A DNA stretch of 33,146 nt from NCBI GenBank assembly GCA_944384655.1, contig CALWUF010000001.1:1-33146 (forward strand). The letters run 5' to 3'. The notes beneath the pieces were generated by a model that had not been told where the DNA came from, did not search any database, and worked only from the letters and a program-made list of their open reading frames with translations. Both the position numbers and the translations under genes were made by a program. Shown in pieces: positions 1-9,016 of the stretch (within the stretch, counting starts at the first letter, position 1; every line of letters begins with the position of its first letter). The DNA is from an uncultured Butyricicoccus sp. GTDB lineage: Bacteria; Bacillota; Clostridia; Oscillospirales; Butyricicoccaceae.

Positions 1-819
1 GATAAAAAAGCTCTTGCCGCCCGGTGCCGCGCAGCAGTCAAGGACCTTGTTTTCCGGTTGCGGGTCAAGCGCATACACACTCATCTGACTCGCACCATCC
101 TGTACAGTAACACGCCCTTCTACAAAAGCGGACAATTCCTCGATATTGCCTGTACCGGATACAGTCAGGCAGTTTGGAATGCGGGTGTGCGGCACAACGC
201 GAATTCCCTGTTCCACGAGTTCCTGCTGCACCTGCCGTGTCTGCGCGCACAGCGTATTTACGCGCAATACAGTGGGCGCAGGTGTGTTATCCGCCTCAAG
301 CAGCAATTTCGTCTGCTTCAAACCGAACTGCTCCAGATACAGTTCCGTGAGCCATTGTGGGTGGCTGTACCGCAAAGAGTAATACTCCGCCTTGGTCGCA
401 CAATCCGGCTGCGGCAAGTTGTCGATATGGCGCACAATCGCACGCAATACACCGTTGACATAGCCCGCCGTACGCTTGTCTGCATGGCACAGGGACTGCG
501 CCAGCGCAACACTCTCATTGACTGCGGCCGCATTCGGAATTCGGTCAAGCCAGACCATTTGATACACCCCTAACCGCAGGATATCCAAAATACGCGGCTG
601 TATTTTTTTGAGCCGAATGCTGGAAAACTGCGCGAGATAAAAGTCACACATCGCGCGGTTTTGCAGCACGCCGCCCGTCAGCGTTGTCGCCAACGCCGCA
701 TCACGCGCAGACAAGCCTCGGGCATATCTGCGCAACGCGGGTGCGCTCCAGGCACCTTTTTCACGGACAGCAAACAATGTGCGGGCTGCAGCCTCACGCG
801 CTGAACGAGCCTCAGTCAC
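1..819 (-). CDS. rsmB: 16S rRNA (cytosine-967-C5)-methyltransferase RsmB, C-terminus cut off by window edge
   Basis: RsmB methylates C967 of 16S rRNA using S-adenosylmethionine. The frame is open for 273 codons from a GTG at 819 to the window edge. The N-terminal ~140 residues look like the NusB-type RNA-binding domain of the family. The last visible residues carry the SAM-binding motif DCCAAPGGKS at about codons 261-270. About 165 residues of a usual ~440 are missing, including the region expected to hold the catalytic cysteine. The GTG start has a GGAGGAGG SD 8 bases upstream and overlaps the end of the upstream metallopeptidase gene by 8 bases, so translation is probably coupled. Position directly after def-fmt is typical for Gram-positive bacteria. 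No frame disruption was seen in the visible part. Confidence 0.93.
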   Translation of the reverse strand, partial: MTEARSAREAAARTLFAVREKGAWSAPALRRYARGLSARDAALATTLTGGVLQNRAMCDFYLAQFSSIRLKKIQPRILDILRLGVYQMVWLDRIPNAAAVNESVALAQSLCHADKRTAGYVNGVLRAIVRHIDNLPQPDCATKAEYYSLRYSHPQWLTELYLEQFGLKQTKLLLEADNTPAPTVLRVNTLCAQTRQVQQELVEQGIRVVPHTRIPNCLTVSGTGNIEELSAFVEGRVTVQDGASQMSVYALDPQPENKVLDCCAAPGGKSFFI

Positions 820-1543
820 GGCGGCGCCCTCCTCCATTGGATAGATAAATCATGACCAGACGCAGCAACTGTACCAGCGAGGTTGCCAGCGCCGCAACAT
901 AGGTCATCGCCGCGGCAAATAGCGTTTTGCGCGCCATCGGCAGCTCATCCGCCATTAACAATCCTTCCTGTTCCAATGCTTTGAGTGCGCGGCGGGAAGC
1001 ATTGATCTCTACTGGCAGCGTGACCAACTGAAACAGCGTTGCAAGTGCATACATCGCCACACCAATTCCCATCACATACGTTGAACTCATCACAAGACCA
1101 ATCAACAGCATCGGCCATGCCAGACTCGAACCGAAATTACACAGCGGAATAATCGCATTGCGCAGACGGATTGGCACATATCCTTTCGCATACTGCACAG
1201 CATGTCCCGCTTCATGCGCGGCAACACCAACCGCCGCAACAGAACTTACATCATACACACTGCCAGACAAACCGATTACATTCGTGCGCGGATTAAAATG
1301 ATCTGTCAAATTGCCGCTGATACGGGTAAACTGCACACCCGTCACGCCATTGGCACGCAACACTGCCTGCGCTGCCTGTGCCCCTGTCAGTCCGCGCTTT
1401 GTCATAACACGCGAATACTTTTTAAAATTAGACGTCACAGAAATCTGTGCCCATGCGGCGAAGACAAAACAGCCTACCATGAGGATGATCCACAAGGTAT
1501 ACCAGCCTCCCCCGCCATATCCATATCCATAATTATAATACAT
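812..1543 (-). CDS. YugP-like membrane zinc metallopeptidase
   Basis: A 243-residue protein of the YugP/zinc metallopeptidase type (Zn_peptidase_2 family). It starts with a Tyr/Gly-rich stretch, then a membrane segment at about residues 15-35. The zinc motif HEAGH lies at 110-114, inside AAHEAGHAVQYAKGY. Further hydrophobic segments follow at about 130-175 and near the C-terminus (about 210-235). The two His and the Glu of the motif are intact, so it is probably an active membrane-bound protease; its substrate is unknown. It ends GGGRRRD. The ATG has a GGAGGTG SD just upstream (about 1549-1555). It lies 25 bases after fmt and overlaps rsmB by 8 bases, so it is part of the translation-linked operon. 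Family assignment is firm; physiological role is not known. Confidence 0.88.
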   Translation of the reverse strand: MYYNYGYGYGGGGWYTLWIILMVGCFVFAAWAQISVTSNFKKYSRVMTKRGLTGAQAAQAVLRANGVTGVQFTRISGNLTDHFNPRTNVIGLSGSVYDVSSVAAVGVAAHEAGHAVQYAKGYVPIRLRNAIIPLCNFGSSLAWPMLLIGLVMSSTYVMGIGVAMYALATLFQLVTLPVEINASRRALKALEQEGLLMADELPMARKTLFAAAMTYVAALATSLVQLLRLVMIYLSNGGGRRRD

Positions 1544-1568
1544 GAAACACCTCCACGATGTACGTGCA

Positions 1569-2504
1569 TCAACCGCCGAGCACCGTTCCTGGCTTCATAG
1601 CGTGTCCACGCAGGTAATCACCCGCAGACATTCGTTTTTTACCGACCATTTGCACCTCCAGGATCTGGAGGACACCGCCGTCGCCGCAGGCAACAAACAA
1701 GCCACGTTTCGGATCGGCTTCCACAACAGTCCCGGGTGCGGCATCCACAGTACGTCCGGTCAGACGGGATTGAAACAGTTTGAGGCGTCCGCCGTCACGT
1801 GTCGTCAGCGCAACCGGCCAGGGGTTCAATCCACGGATGAGATTGTGCACCTGTTGTGCGCATTGGGTCCAATCTACCACCGCCATGTCCTTGTCAAGGA
1901 CAGAGACATAGGTAGCGGCGCTGTCATCCTGCGGCGTGCGGGCGATTCCTTCGGGCAGACGGGCAAGGGTTTCTGAAATCAGATCGGCGCCCATTGCCGC
2001 CAGGCGATCAAACAATTCGCCTGCTGTTTCGTTCTCTCCGACTTCTGTCTCACGCGTAAGCAGGATATCTCCGGTATCCAGCCCGCGATCCATATACATC
2101 GTTGTAACGCCTGCGGTTTTCTCCCCGTTTAAAACCATCCACTGCACCGGCGCCGCGCCGCGATACTTTGGTAAAAGCGAACCGTGGACATTGATGCAGC
2201 CATATCGGGGCAGGTCGAGCACATAGCCCGGCAACAGTTTACCATAGGCGACAACAACAATGACCTCCGGATCAAGCTGTTGGAGCAGCTCCAGTTGGCT
2301 CTGATTTTTGAACGTATCCGGCTGGTAAACCGGAATATCATGCTGCACGGCGAGCTGCTTGACCGGTGGCGGCGTCAACTTCATTTTGCGTCCCTGCGGC
2401 TTGTCCGGCTGGGTAAATACGGCGGCAATGTCATGCCCATCCGCAATCAACCGTTCGAGCGATGCAACGGCAAAATCCGGTGTGCCCATATAAACGATTC
2501 TCAT
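1569..2504 (-). CDS. fmt: Methionyl-tRNA formyltransferase
   Basis: Transfers a formyl group from 10-formyltetrahydrofolate to Met-tRNA(fMet), making the initiator tRNA. It is 311 residues, the normal length. The N-terminal MRIVYMGTPDFAVASLE is typical. The catalytic region shows INVHGSLLPKYRGAAPVQW (Asn, His, and the SLLP loop) and the downstream GLDTGDIL with the conserved Asp. A C-terminal OB-like domain follows after about residue 205. The start overlaps the end of def as ATGA (2501-2504), so def and fmt are co-translated. Their functions are linked: the formyl group added here is removed by Def. Confidence 0.97.
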   Translation of the reverse strand: MRIVYMGTPDFAVASLERLIADGHDIAAVFTQPDKPQGRKMKLTPPPVKQLAVQHDIPVYQPDTFKNQSQLELLQQLDPEVIVVVAYGKLLPGYVLDLPRYGCINVHGSLLPKYRGAAPVQWMVLNGEKTAGVTTMYMDRGLDTGDILLTRETEVGENETAGELFDRLAAMGADLISETLARLPEGIARTPQDDSAATYVSVLDKDMAVVDWTQCAQQVHNLIRGLNPWPVALTTRDGGRLKLFQSRLTGRTVDAAPGTVVEADPKRGLFVACGDGGVLQILEVQMVGKKRMSAGDYLRGHAMKPGTVLGG

Positions 2505-2986
2505 TCTTCTTCATCCTCTTCGCTGGTTGGCTCGATGAACTGAGATACCTTTTCCGTAAACACATGACCGTCCAGATGGTCAATCTCATGCATGAATGCA
2601 CGCGCAGTCAAACCTTCTCCGGTGATGGTAAACCACTCGCCATTGCGGTCCTGTGCGCGGACAGTGACAACATTGGGACGGGTGACGATACCAAACTTAT
2701 CCGGAAAACTCAGACAACCTTCCGAACCAGTCTGAGATCCTTCTGTCGCAATGACTTCCGGATTGACCAGCTCAATGATTTTATCATCGTTATTGATATC
2801 CAACACGACGCAAACACGGCGTACCATGCCGATCTGCGGACCGGCCAGACCCACGCCATTTGCTGCCAGCATGGTCTGTGCCATGTCCTCGAGCAGCGAC
2901 GCAAGCCTCTTGTCAAATTTTGTGACCGGATGGCATTTTTTATACAGCACCGGATCGGGATCTGTAAGAATCTGACGTACAGGCAT
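2501..2986 (-). CDS. def: Peptide deformylase
   Basis: Removes the N-formyl group from new proteins; a metal-dependent enzyme (usually Fe2+ or Zn2+). All three family motifs are present in 161 residues: GVGLAGPQIG (motif 1, about residues 44-53), EGCLSFP (motif 2, with the metal-binding Cys) and HEIDHLDG (motif 3, two metal His and the catalytic Glu). Motif 1 has Gly-Pro where many members have Ala-Ala/Ala-Pro, which is tolerated. The C-terminus is a short acidic tail (SEEDEEE). It has a GGAGGA SD, lies 54 bases after priA and overlaps fmt by 4 bases. Confidence 0.97.
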   Translation of the reverse strand: MPVRQILTDPDPVLYKKCHPVTKFDKRLASLLEDMAQTMLAANGVGLAGPQIGMVRRVCVVLDINNDDKIIELVNPEVIATEGSQTGSEGCLSFPDKFGIVTRPNVVTVRAQDRNGEWFTITGEGLTARAFMHEIDHLDGHVFTEKVSQFIEPTSEEDEEE

Positions 2987-3040
2987 AAAATCCTCCTTAT
3001 TTCAAACAAACATTTCACTTTTTCTATACGTATCCATCGC

Positions 3041-5494
3041 TTATATCTGCATCGGATTGACGTCTGCATATAAATTGACTGAACGGAATTTACTGTTCGC
3101 AGCAAATTCCCGCAGCACACCGCCGATCAGTGCCCGGCGGCGTTTGCTCTCCGGGCAGCGGATGGATAAATGATAACGATAACGGTTTTGCACGCGCACG
3201 ATCGCAGCAGGCACTGGACCGAGCACTGGATAACAAAAATCGGCAAACTGTCCGGCCATCAGACTCTCCAGGCGTGCCTTGACCGCAACCAATGCTTCAA
3301 GTACATCGCGTTCGCGCTCTGCACTCGCCGTCAGCACGACAATCTGTGCCACAGGCGGGCATTGCAGCGCACGCCGTACTTCAATTTCCTGTTCATAAAA
3401 CCGTTCATAATCCTGCCGTGCCGCGTTCAGGATAACCGGATTTTCCGGGCTATAGGTCTGGATCACTGCATGTCCCTGTGTGTCACGCCGTCCCGCGCGC
3501 CCAACCACTTGCGTCAAAAGTGAAAATGTGCGCTCGCGTGCGCGATAATCCTGTGCAAACAACGATTGATCTGCATCAATGATGCCAACCAGCGTCACAT
3601 TGTCAAAATCCAATCCCTTGGTAACCATCTGCGTTCCCAGCAGGATGTCCGCCTTTCCATTGGCGACCCGCGCGAGCAGTTTGGCATGCGCACCTTTTGT
3701 GCCAGTTGTGTCGGCATCCATGCGCAATACAGATGCCTGCGGAAACAGCTCATGCAGTTCCTGTTCCAACCGCTGTGTGCCAATGCCGTCCGTTTTCAGG
3801 TGGGTGCACCCACAGGACGGGCACGTATCCGGCAATAAGATGGTATGGCCGCAGTAATGGCAAATCAAACGATGATTGACCGAATGATAGGTCATGGACA
3901 CGCTGCACGATGGACACTGTGGTATCCAACCGCAGGCAGTACACACCACCTGCCGTGCTGCACCGCGCCGATTGAGAAATAAAATGCACTGGCGTCCCTC
4001 CATGAGGCATTTGTCAATTGCCTGCCGCAATACGGGACCGACTGCACTGGTATAGCCCTGTCTGGTCAAACCGCGCATGTCAGCAATTGTGACCTCTGGA
4101 AGACGTGCGCCTGCATACCGTTCACGCAAGGAAAACATCGGATATTTTCCAATCTGCGCGCCGTAAAAAGTCTCAATGGACGGAGTCGCTGAACCGAAGA
4201 CAACGAGCGCCTGTTCCTGCATGGCACGATATTTTGCGACATCTCTCGCATGATATCGCGGATTCATTTCTGATTTATAAGCGTCATCCTGTTCCTCATC
4301 CAATATGAGCAGTCCCAGATTTTGTACTGGAGCGAACACGGCCGAGCGTGTACCCACCACAACACGCGCCGCCCCAGAACGAATGCGTTTCCAGCTATCA
4401 TAGCGTTCCCCCACTGAAAGGGCAGAGTGCAGTACCGCTGTCAGATCGCCAAACTGCGCCATAAATTTGCGAATGAGCTGCGGCGTCAGACCGATTTCCG
4501 GAACAAGTACGATGACGCTTTTTCCCTCATGCAGTGTGCGTTCGATCAAGCGCAGATAGACCTGCGTCTTACCGCTGCCGGTCACGCCAAACAACAACGC
4601 CGCCTCTGGACGTCCGGAAAGCAAGAGGGTCTCCAGACGATCATATGTGACCTGCTGCTGCGGACTGAGTACAAAATCCTGCCTTGGCGGCAGATCTTCT
4701 TGTTGCGGCAGGCGAAAGATCTCCTCTTCCCACTGGCACAGTATACCCTTTTTTATCATTTCACGCAGCACTGCGCTGCTTGCGCCGCTCAGATACTGCA
4801 AATCATGACGGCTGAGCGCACCTTCATGCATCAATGCGTTGACAACCTCCATGCGAACGGTACTCCTGCCGCGCTCTGCGAGGCGCATTGCCTCGTCATC
4901 CGGCATCGACAGTCCATACATCGTCAACGTTTTATCATGGATGCGGCGGTCAAATTCGCTTGAAAATGTTAAAATTCCGCGCGTACACAGGGAATTCAGC
5001 CGCTCTTCTGGCAATTCCCCGCATTTTTTTGCAATTTCCTTTGCAGTTGCTGTGCGCTTTCTCCTGGTGAACACAGCCAGTATCGGCTCATGCTGTGCCC
5101 ACTGCACACGCTGTGTTTCTGTCACTCCCTCTGCCAGTGTATACTGTTCAACCCGGTGAAACCACAATCCGGATGGGAGCATGGCGCGCGCGCAATCATA
5201 AAATGTGCAGAACAATGTTGAACACAGATGAGCTGCCAACCGGAGCATATGCGCATCCATGACCGGTTCTACATCCAAAACACGGCAAATCGATTTGCGC
5301 ACGTATTCTGACTCCGGATCACAACCCATACGGACGACAATCGCTTCACAGGTACGACTTCCCTTGCCGAACGGCACAAGGACGCGAATACCCGGCTGTA
5401 TCTGACCGCGCAGCTCCGGTGGGATATCGTAATCATACAACCGATCAAATGCATAATTTGCGGCAGATACTGCGACGCGGCAAACCGACTGCAT
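3041..5494 (-). CDS. priA: Primosomal protein N' (replication restart helicase PriA)
   Basis: A 3'-to-5' superfamily 2 helicase that reloads the replisome at stalled forks. It is 817 residues. The N-terminal DNA-binding domain is followed by Walker A GVTGSGKT at about 303-310 and motif II DEEQ at about 399-402. A zinc-binding insert has four CxxC-type pairs (CTACGW, CPSC, CHYCG, CPSCG), and the helicase C motifs include LLGTQMVTKGLDF and QVVGRAGR. Motif II is DEEQ rather than the DEEH of the Escherichia coli enzyme. A longer frame opens at a GTG at 5515, but the ATG at 5494 overlaps the coaBC stop as TGATG, the usual coupling arrangement, and gives a normal N-terminus (MQSVCRVAVSAANYAFD), so it is preferred. 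Confidence 0.95.
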   Translation of the reverse strand: MQSVCRVAVSAANYAFDRLYDYDIPPELRGQIQPGIRVLVPFGKGSRTCEAIVVRMGCDPESEYVRKSICRVLDVEPVMDAHMLRLAAHLCSTLFCTFYDCARAMLPSGLWFHRVEQYTLAEGVTETQRVQWAQHEPILAVFTRRKRTATAKEIAKKCGELPEERLNSLCTRGILTFSSEFDRRIHDKTLTMYGLSMPDDEAMRLAERGRSTVRMEVVNALMHEGALSRHDLQYLSGASSAVLREMIKKGILCQWEEEIFRLPQQEDLPPRQDFVLSPQQQVTYDRLETLLLSGRPEAALLFGVTGSGKTQVYLRLIERTLHEGKSVIVLVPEIGLTPQLIRKFMAQFGDLTAVLHSALSVGERYDSWKRIRSGAARVVVGTRSAVFAPVQNLGLLILDEEQDDAYKSEMNPRYHARDVAKYRAMQEQALVVFGSATPSIETFYGAQIGKYPMFSLRERYAGARLPEVTIADMRGLTRQGYTSAVGPVLRQAIDKCLMEGRQCILFLNRRGAARQVVCTACGWIPQCPSCSVSMTYHSVNHRLICHYCGHTILLPDTCPSCGCTHLKTDGIGTQRLEQELHELFPQASVLRMDADTTGTKGAHAKLLARVANGKADILLGTQMVTKGLDFDNVTLVGIIDADQSLFAQDYRARERTFSLLTQVVGRAGRRDTQGHAVIQTYSPENPVILNAARQDYERFYEQEIEVRRALQCPPVAQIVVLTASAERERDVLEALVAVKARLESLMAGQFADFCYPVLGPVPAAIVRVQNRYRYHLSIRCPESKRRRALIGGVLREFAANSKFRSVNLYADVNPMQI

Positions 5495-6702
5495 CACGAC
5501 TGCTTGCTCTTCCACAGTGCGAGCAATCGGTCAAGCAGGATATCTGCGACATCGCCCTTGCCCATCAATTCAAGCGGCTCACATGTGCCGTCACGATACA
5601 ACAGTGTGACAACATTGGTATCACCTGCAAATCCCGCACCTTTTACCTTCAAATTATTTGCAACAATAACATCACAATTTTTACTCTCGAGCTTTTTTGC
5701 AGAATTTTCTATCAGATCACGGGTTTCCATTGAAAATCCGCAAATCACCTGGTTATCACGGCGTTTTTGTCCGATTTCCGCCAAAATATCCGGATTTCGC
5801 ACAAGTGCAACACGCATATCATCGTCATGTTTTTTGATTTTATCATCCTGGCGCTGCGCCGGACGGTAATCGCCGACTGCGGCTGCTTTGATGACAAAAT
5901 CCGACTGGGGCAGCGCATCCATGACTGCCTGCCGCATGTCACAGGCAGATGTAACCGGCACCATCCTGACATGGTCTACCGGTGGCAATGACACCGGACC
6001 GGAAATCAATGTTACCTCCGCACCGCGCATCTTTGCGCTTCGCGCGATGGCATAGCCCATTTTCCCAGTGGAATGATTGGACAAAAAACGAACGGGATCG
6101 AGCGCTTCCTGCGTCGGACCTGCTGTGACAGTCACATGCATCCCTGTCATATCCTTTTCCGTCAATGCATCCAAAATGGCCTGCTCAATGACTTCGACAT
6201 CCGCCAGCTTGCCGCGACCGGTGTCTCCGCACGCCAGATGACCACTGACCGGCTCGACAAACAGACATCCACGCGCACGAAGCTGTGCAATGTTATCCTG
6301 TACCGCAGGATTTTCATACATCGCTGTATTCATTGCAGGCGCAAATAAAACAGGAGCGCGTGTTGCAAGCAACGTCGTCGAAAGCATATCATCTGCAATG
6401 CCATGCGCATATTTGCCCAAACAATTGGCTGTCGCCGGAACAACCGCGAATACATCCGCCGCTTTTGCCAACGCAATGTGCTCGACTTCCCACGGGAAAT
6501 CCCGATCGAACTGATCGGTCACAGCGCGTGCGCCCGACAGTACCTCAAAGGTCAGCGGCTGGACAAATTCACATGCATGTTTTGTCATAATGACGTGAAT
6601 TTTGATGTCCTTTTTTCTCAGCCGGCTCACCAGGTCACATGCTTTATAGGCGGCAATGCCTCCGGTAACGCCAAGCACTACGGTTTTGCCGGAAAAATCC
6701 AT
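5494..6702 (-). CDS. coaBC: Bifunctional phosphopantothenoylcysteine decarboxylase / phosphopantothenate-cysteine ligase
   Basis: Performs two consecutive steps of coenzyme A synthesis. The N-terminal CoaC half (about 1-185) is an FMN-dependent decarboxylase with GVTGGIAAYKA, the likely active-site His in the MTKHA segment, the PAMNTAMYENP motif and HLACGDTGRGKLAD with the catalytic Cys. The C-terminal CoaB half (about 188-402) has VTAGPTQEALDPVRFLSNHSTGKMG and the substrate-binding AAAVGDYRP and KIKK segments. Length 402 is normal for the fused form. It starts 3 bases after the rpoZ stop with a GGAGG inside the rpoZ 3' end, and its stop is coupled to priA. Confidence 0.97.
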   Translation of the reverse strand: MDFSGKTVVLGVTGGIAAYKACDLVSRLRKKDIKIHVIMTKHACEFVQPLTFEVLSGARAVTDQFDRDFPWEVEHIALAKAADVFAVVPATANCLGKYAHGIADDMLSTTLLATRAPVLFAPAMNTAMYENPAVQDNIAQLRARGCLFVEPVSGHLACGDTGRGKLADVEVIEQAILDALTEKDMTGMHVTVTAGPTQEALDPVRFLSNHSTGKMGYAIARSAKMRGAEVTLISGPVSLPPVDHVRMVPVTSACDMRQAVMDALPQSDFVIKAAAVGDYRPAQRQDDKIKKHDDDMRVALVRNPDILAEIGQKRRDNQVICGFSMETRDLIENSAKKLESKNCDVIVANNLKVKGAGFAGDTNVVTLLYRDGTCEPLELMGKGDVADILLDRLLALWKSKQS

Positions 6703-6705
6703 TTT

Positions 6706-7038
6706 TTACAGATCCTCCATCACAGGTTCTTCCTCTGTATCCTCGTCCAGAGAAATCATTTCATCCTTTTCGTCCAATAAGTCATCGTCCGACTCGCTCA
6801 CATCCTGTAAATTCGCTACTGTCAACAAATCCTCTGCCTGCGGCTTGGGTCCCGGACGATATTCAATCTTATCATCACAAATTTCATCCAATGCAATTTT
6901 AATTGGCTTCTCGTCCAGCTTAATTTCGGAATTTTCTTCCTCTGCAGAGAGATCTCTTGCACGCTGTGCGGCAAGATTGACCAACAGATATCTGTTGTTG
7001 ACTCTCTTCATCAGTTCCTGCATAGACGGCTTTAACAT
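6706..7038 (-). CDS. rpoZ: RNA polymerase omega subunit
   Basis: Small subunit that helps assemble RNA polymerase around beta-prime. The omega core is visible at the N-terminus: MLKPSMQELM, NNRYLLVNLAAQRARDL and then KPIKIALDEICDDKIEY. It is 110 residues, longer than the ~65-75 of many Firmicutes. The extra C-terminal ~40 residues are strongly acidic (DESDDDLLDEKDE-like and DEDTEEEPVMEDL). Position between gmk and coaBC is the classic Gram-positive order and supports the call. It has an AGGAG SD 10 bases before the ATG and sits 52 bases after gmk. Confidence 0.93.
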   Translation of the reverse strand: MLKPSMQELMKRVNNRYLLVNLAAQRARDLSAEEENSEIKLDEKPIKIALDEICDDKIEYRPGPKPQAEDLLTVANLQDVSESDDDLLDEKDEMISLDEDTEEEPVMEDL

Positions 7039-7090
7039 ACTATTTTCGCTCCTTTTATTCTCATCGGCAGCAATCTCCTGCCTGCTCGTT

Positions 7091-7675
7091 TTAGTTTATT
7101 CTTACCCTTTGTGCGCGACAACTCTCTGCACGCAGAATAGACAACACATCATCTGTCGCCTGTTCGACAGTGTGATTGATGACAATATAATCGAAATCCT
7201 TTGCCAACATCAGCTCATGTGTTGCAGTCTCCAAACGGCGGCGCACCGCGTCGGCGTCCTCCGTCCCGCGCCCGGTCAAACGCCGTTCCAATTCGGCAAA
7301 ACTGGGCGGCGCGATAAAAATACGCACAGCATCCGGACGCATTTGATGCACCTGCATTGCGCCCTGTACTTCAATTTCCAACATGACATCATGTCCTGCG
7401 TTTAACTGCTGGTCAACCGGAGCCGCCGGTGTTCCATAATAATTTCCACTGAACGCCGCATGCTCCAGAAATCCATTTTCTGCAATTTTCTGTTCAAATT
7501 GCTCCCGTGTCAGAAAGTAATATTGTACGCCATCCTGTTCGCCAGGGCGCGGCTGGCGCGTTGTGGCAGAAATGGACAGATATAATTCCTTGTGTTTGCG
7601 CACTTCCGCGAGAACCGTACCTTTGCCGACGCCAGACGGACCAGTCAGGACAAAAAGAATTCCCTGCTTACTCAT
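7091..7675 (-). CDS. gmk: Guanylate kinase
   Basis: Phosphorylates GMP to GDP with ATP. The P-loop GPSGVGKGT lies at about residues 11-19, followed by the GMP-binding region ([20 protein letters not shown]) and the lid/Arg region ([18 protein letters not shown]). It is 194 residues, normal for the family. A frame extends to a TTG at 7681, but the ATG at 7675 sits 8-9 bases after a GAGGTG SD and gives [15 protein letters not shown], so it is chosen. It overlaps remA by 8 bases. The remA-gmk-rpoZ order is conserved in Gram-positives. Confidence 0.97.
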   Translation of the reverse strand: MSKQGILFVLTGPSGVGKGTVLAEVRKHKELYLSISATTRQPRPGEQDGVQYYFLTREQFEQKIAENGFLEHAAFSGNYYGTPAAPVDQQLNAGHDVMLEIEVQGAMQVHQMRPDAVRIFIAPPSFAELERRLTGRGTEDADAVRRRLETATHELMLAKDFDYIVINHTVEQATDDVLSILRAESCRAQRVRIN

Positions 7676-7934
7676 CGTCAATCACCTCGTTCTCATTTTC
7701 GCGGTTTCCCGCTCTGCCGGAAATGGTCTCCGGCAAAATAGCAGACAACACCACATGGTCACTGTCCATGACAATGACAGCGCGTGTGCGCCTGCCATAG
7801 GATGCATCAATCAGCATATTGCGCTCACGCGCCTCCTGTACGATGCGTTTGATGGGCGCAGAATCCGGTGAGACAATCGCAATCACGCGGTCTGCGGAAA
7901 TCATATTGCCAAACCCAATATTGATGAGTTTCAT
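7668..7934 (-). CDS. remA: Extracellular matrix regulator RemA-like protein (DUF370)
   Basis: An 88-residue DUF370 protein. In Bacillus subtilis RemA is a DNA-binding activator of biofilm matrix and osmoprotection genes. The diagnostic sequence is [30 protein letters not shown] (stated here only by its ends: residues 1-30), then the [19 protein letters not shown] segment. It ends in a short charged tail, [15 protein letters not shown]. The ATG at 7934 has a GGAGG SD and replaces a longer open frame reaching 8033, which runs back into yicC and has no family match. It lies 16 bases after yicC and overlaps gmk by 8. Whether it controls matrix genes here cannot be seen. Confidence 0.93.
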   Translation of the reverse strand: MKLINIGFGNMISADRVIAIVSPDSAPIKRIVQEARERNMLIDASYGRRTRAVIVMDSDHVVLSAILPETISGRAGNRENENEVIDDE

Positions 7935-7950
7935 CCGAATGCGCCTCCAG

Positions 7951-8826
7951 TTATTCGATATTCTGGATCTGTTCGCGGATTTTCTCGATTTCCGACTTGA
8001 TATCGACAACAATCTGAGCCAGTTTGATGTCATTGGCCTTCGAGCCGATGGTATTCGCCTCGCGGTTCATCTCCTGAACAAGAAAATCCAACTTGCGGCC
8101 GATGGGCTTTTCCTCTGCCGCCATGACCTCCATCTGATGCATATGGCTGCGCAGGCGGACGTTTTCCTCGGCAACTGCCGTGCGGTCAGCATAAATCGCC
8201 GCCTCTGCTAAAATGCGCTGCGGATCAATCGTCGTATCCGCAAGGACTTCATTCATGCGCGTGGTCAGCTTCGCACGGTATTCCTCCACCGCCTGTGGCG
8301 AACGCTGCTCTACTTCAGCGACCAGCTTAAGGATGGTCTGTGCATGGGACAGGATATCCTCTTTCATCTTGACACCCTCGCGCTCACGCATGGCACAGAA
8401 ATCGGCGCCTGCGGCAGACAATACTTCTAAAACATCCTTTGTCAGCTCGTCCGCATCCGCCTCCTGCTTTTCAGCAGAGAAAATATCAGGCAGGCGTGCC
8501 AGACGCATGACGCTGATATCATCGGTCAGACCGTATTGATCGCGCATCTCATGCAGGGCATCGAGATAGCCCTGTAAAATTTTGTGATTGAGTGAAATGC
8601 GCACATCGCCCGACGCACCGGAATCGATAGAAATAAACACATCCACCTTGCCGCGTGCGATGAGCGCGGCAACAGACGTCTTCGCCGCCTCTTCCAGAAA
8701 ACCGTAAATACGCGGCGCCTTGACATTGACATCGAGATATCGATGGTTGACGGAACGAAGCTCTACCGTAATATCGCGCTCATGCAACGTCTGGCAGGCC
8801 CTGCCGTATCCTGTCATGCTTCTCAA
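7951..8826 (-). CDS. yicC: YicC/YloC family endoribonuclease
   Basis: A YicC/YloC-family protein; members are reported endoribonucleases that act in RNA decay. From the TTG at 8826 it is 291 residues, starting [10 protein letters not shown] as in the family, with [12 protein letters not shown] and the C-terminal DUF1732 region ending near [20 protein letters not shown] longer frame uses an ATG at 8841, but the bases of that ATG and the next two codons (GGGAGGA) are themselves an excellent SD for the TTG 7 bases later, so the TTG is preferred. It is the first gene of the operon that runs to rsmB, 16 bases before remA. Confidence 0.92.
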   Translation of the reverse strand: MRSMTGYGRACQTLHERDITVELRSVNHRYLDVNVKAPRIYGFLEEAAKTSVAALIARGKVDVFISIDSGASGDVRISLNHKILQGYLDALHEMRDQYGLTDDISVMRLARLPDIFSAEKQEADADELTKDVLEVLSAAGADFCAMREREGVKMKEDILSHAQTILKLVAEVEQRSPQAVEEYRAKLTTRMNEVLADTTIDPQRILAEAAIYADRTAVAEENVRLRSHMHQMEVMAAEEKPIGRKLDFLVQEMNREANTIGSKANDIKLAQIVVDIKSEIEKIREQIQNIE

Positions 8827-8853
8827 GGAAATTCCTCCCATATTCAGAAATTC

Positions 8854-8893
8854 AAAAAATCCCTTTTGCTCTCTATCTCACTCTCAAAAGGGG
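8854..8893 (-). terminator. Rho-independent terminator-like hairpin in the yicC leader
   Basis: On the minus strand CCCCTTTTG (8893-8885) pairs with CAAAAGGG (8868-8861) around a 16-base loop, followed by ATTTTTTG. It ends about 13 bases before the SD-bearing ATG of yicC. It may terminate the gene at 9017-9520, or act as a leader attenuator, because a candidate promoter lies just upstream at 8904-8933. Confidence 0.6.
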
Positions 8894-8903
8894 TTTCCGT
8901 ATT

Positions 8904-8933
8904 ATTGTAACAGCCCGCATCACTTTTGTTCAA
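8904..8933 (-). promoter_or_regulatory. Candidate promoter of the yicC-remA-gmk operon
   Basis: Minus strand: TTGAAC (8933-8928), 18-base spacer, TACAAT (8909-8904). The spacer region also holds a hairpin (AGCCCG at 8912-8917 with CGGGCT at 8940-8945). Predicted start of transcription is near 8897, immediately before the terminator-like hairpin. Found by eye only. Confidence 0.4.
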
Positions 8934-9016
8934 GTGAAACGGGCTATTTTCTTACACTATGTACAACATATTCTTTTATTCACATATACAAATTGTGAAT
9001 TTTTCCCAATACCCAG

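Noticed and set aside
5495..5515. GTG start of priA at 5515
   Set aside because: No good SD; the ATG at 5494 overlaps the coaBC stop and gives the normal N-terminus.
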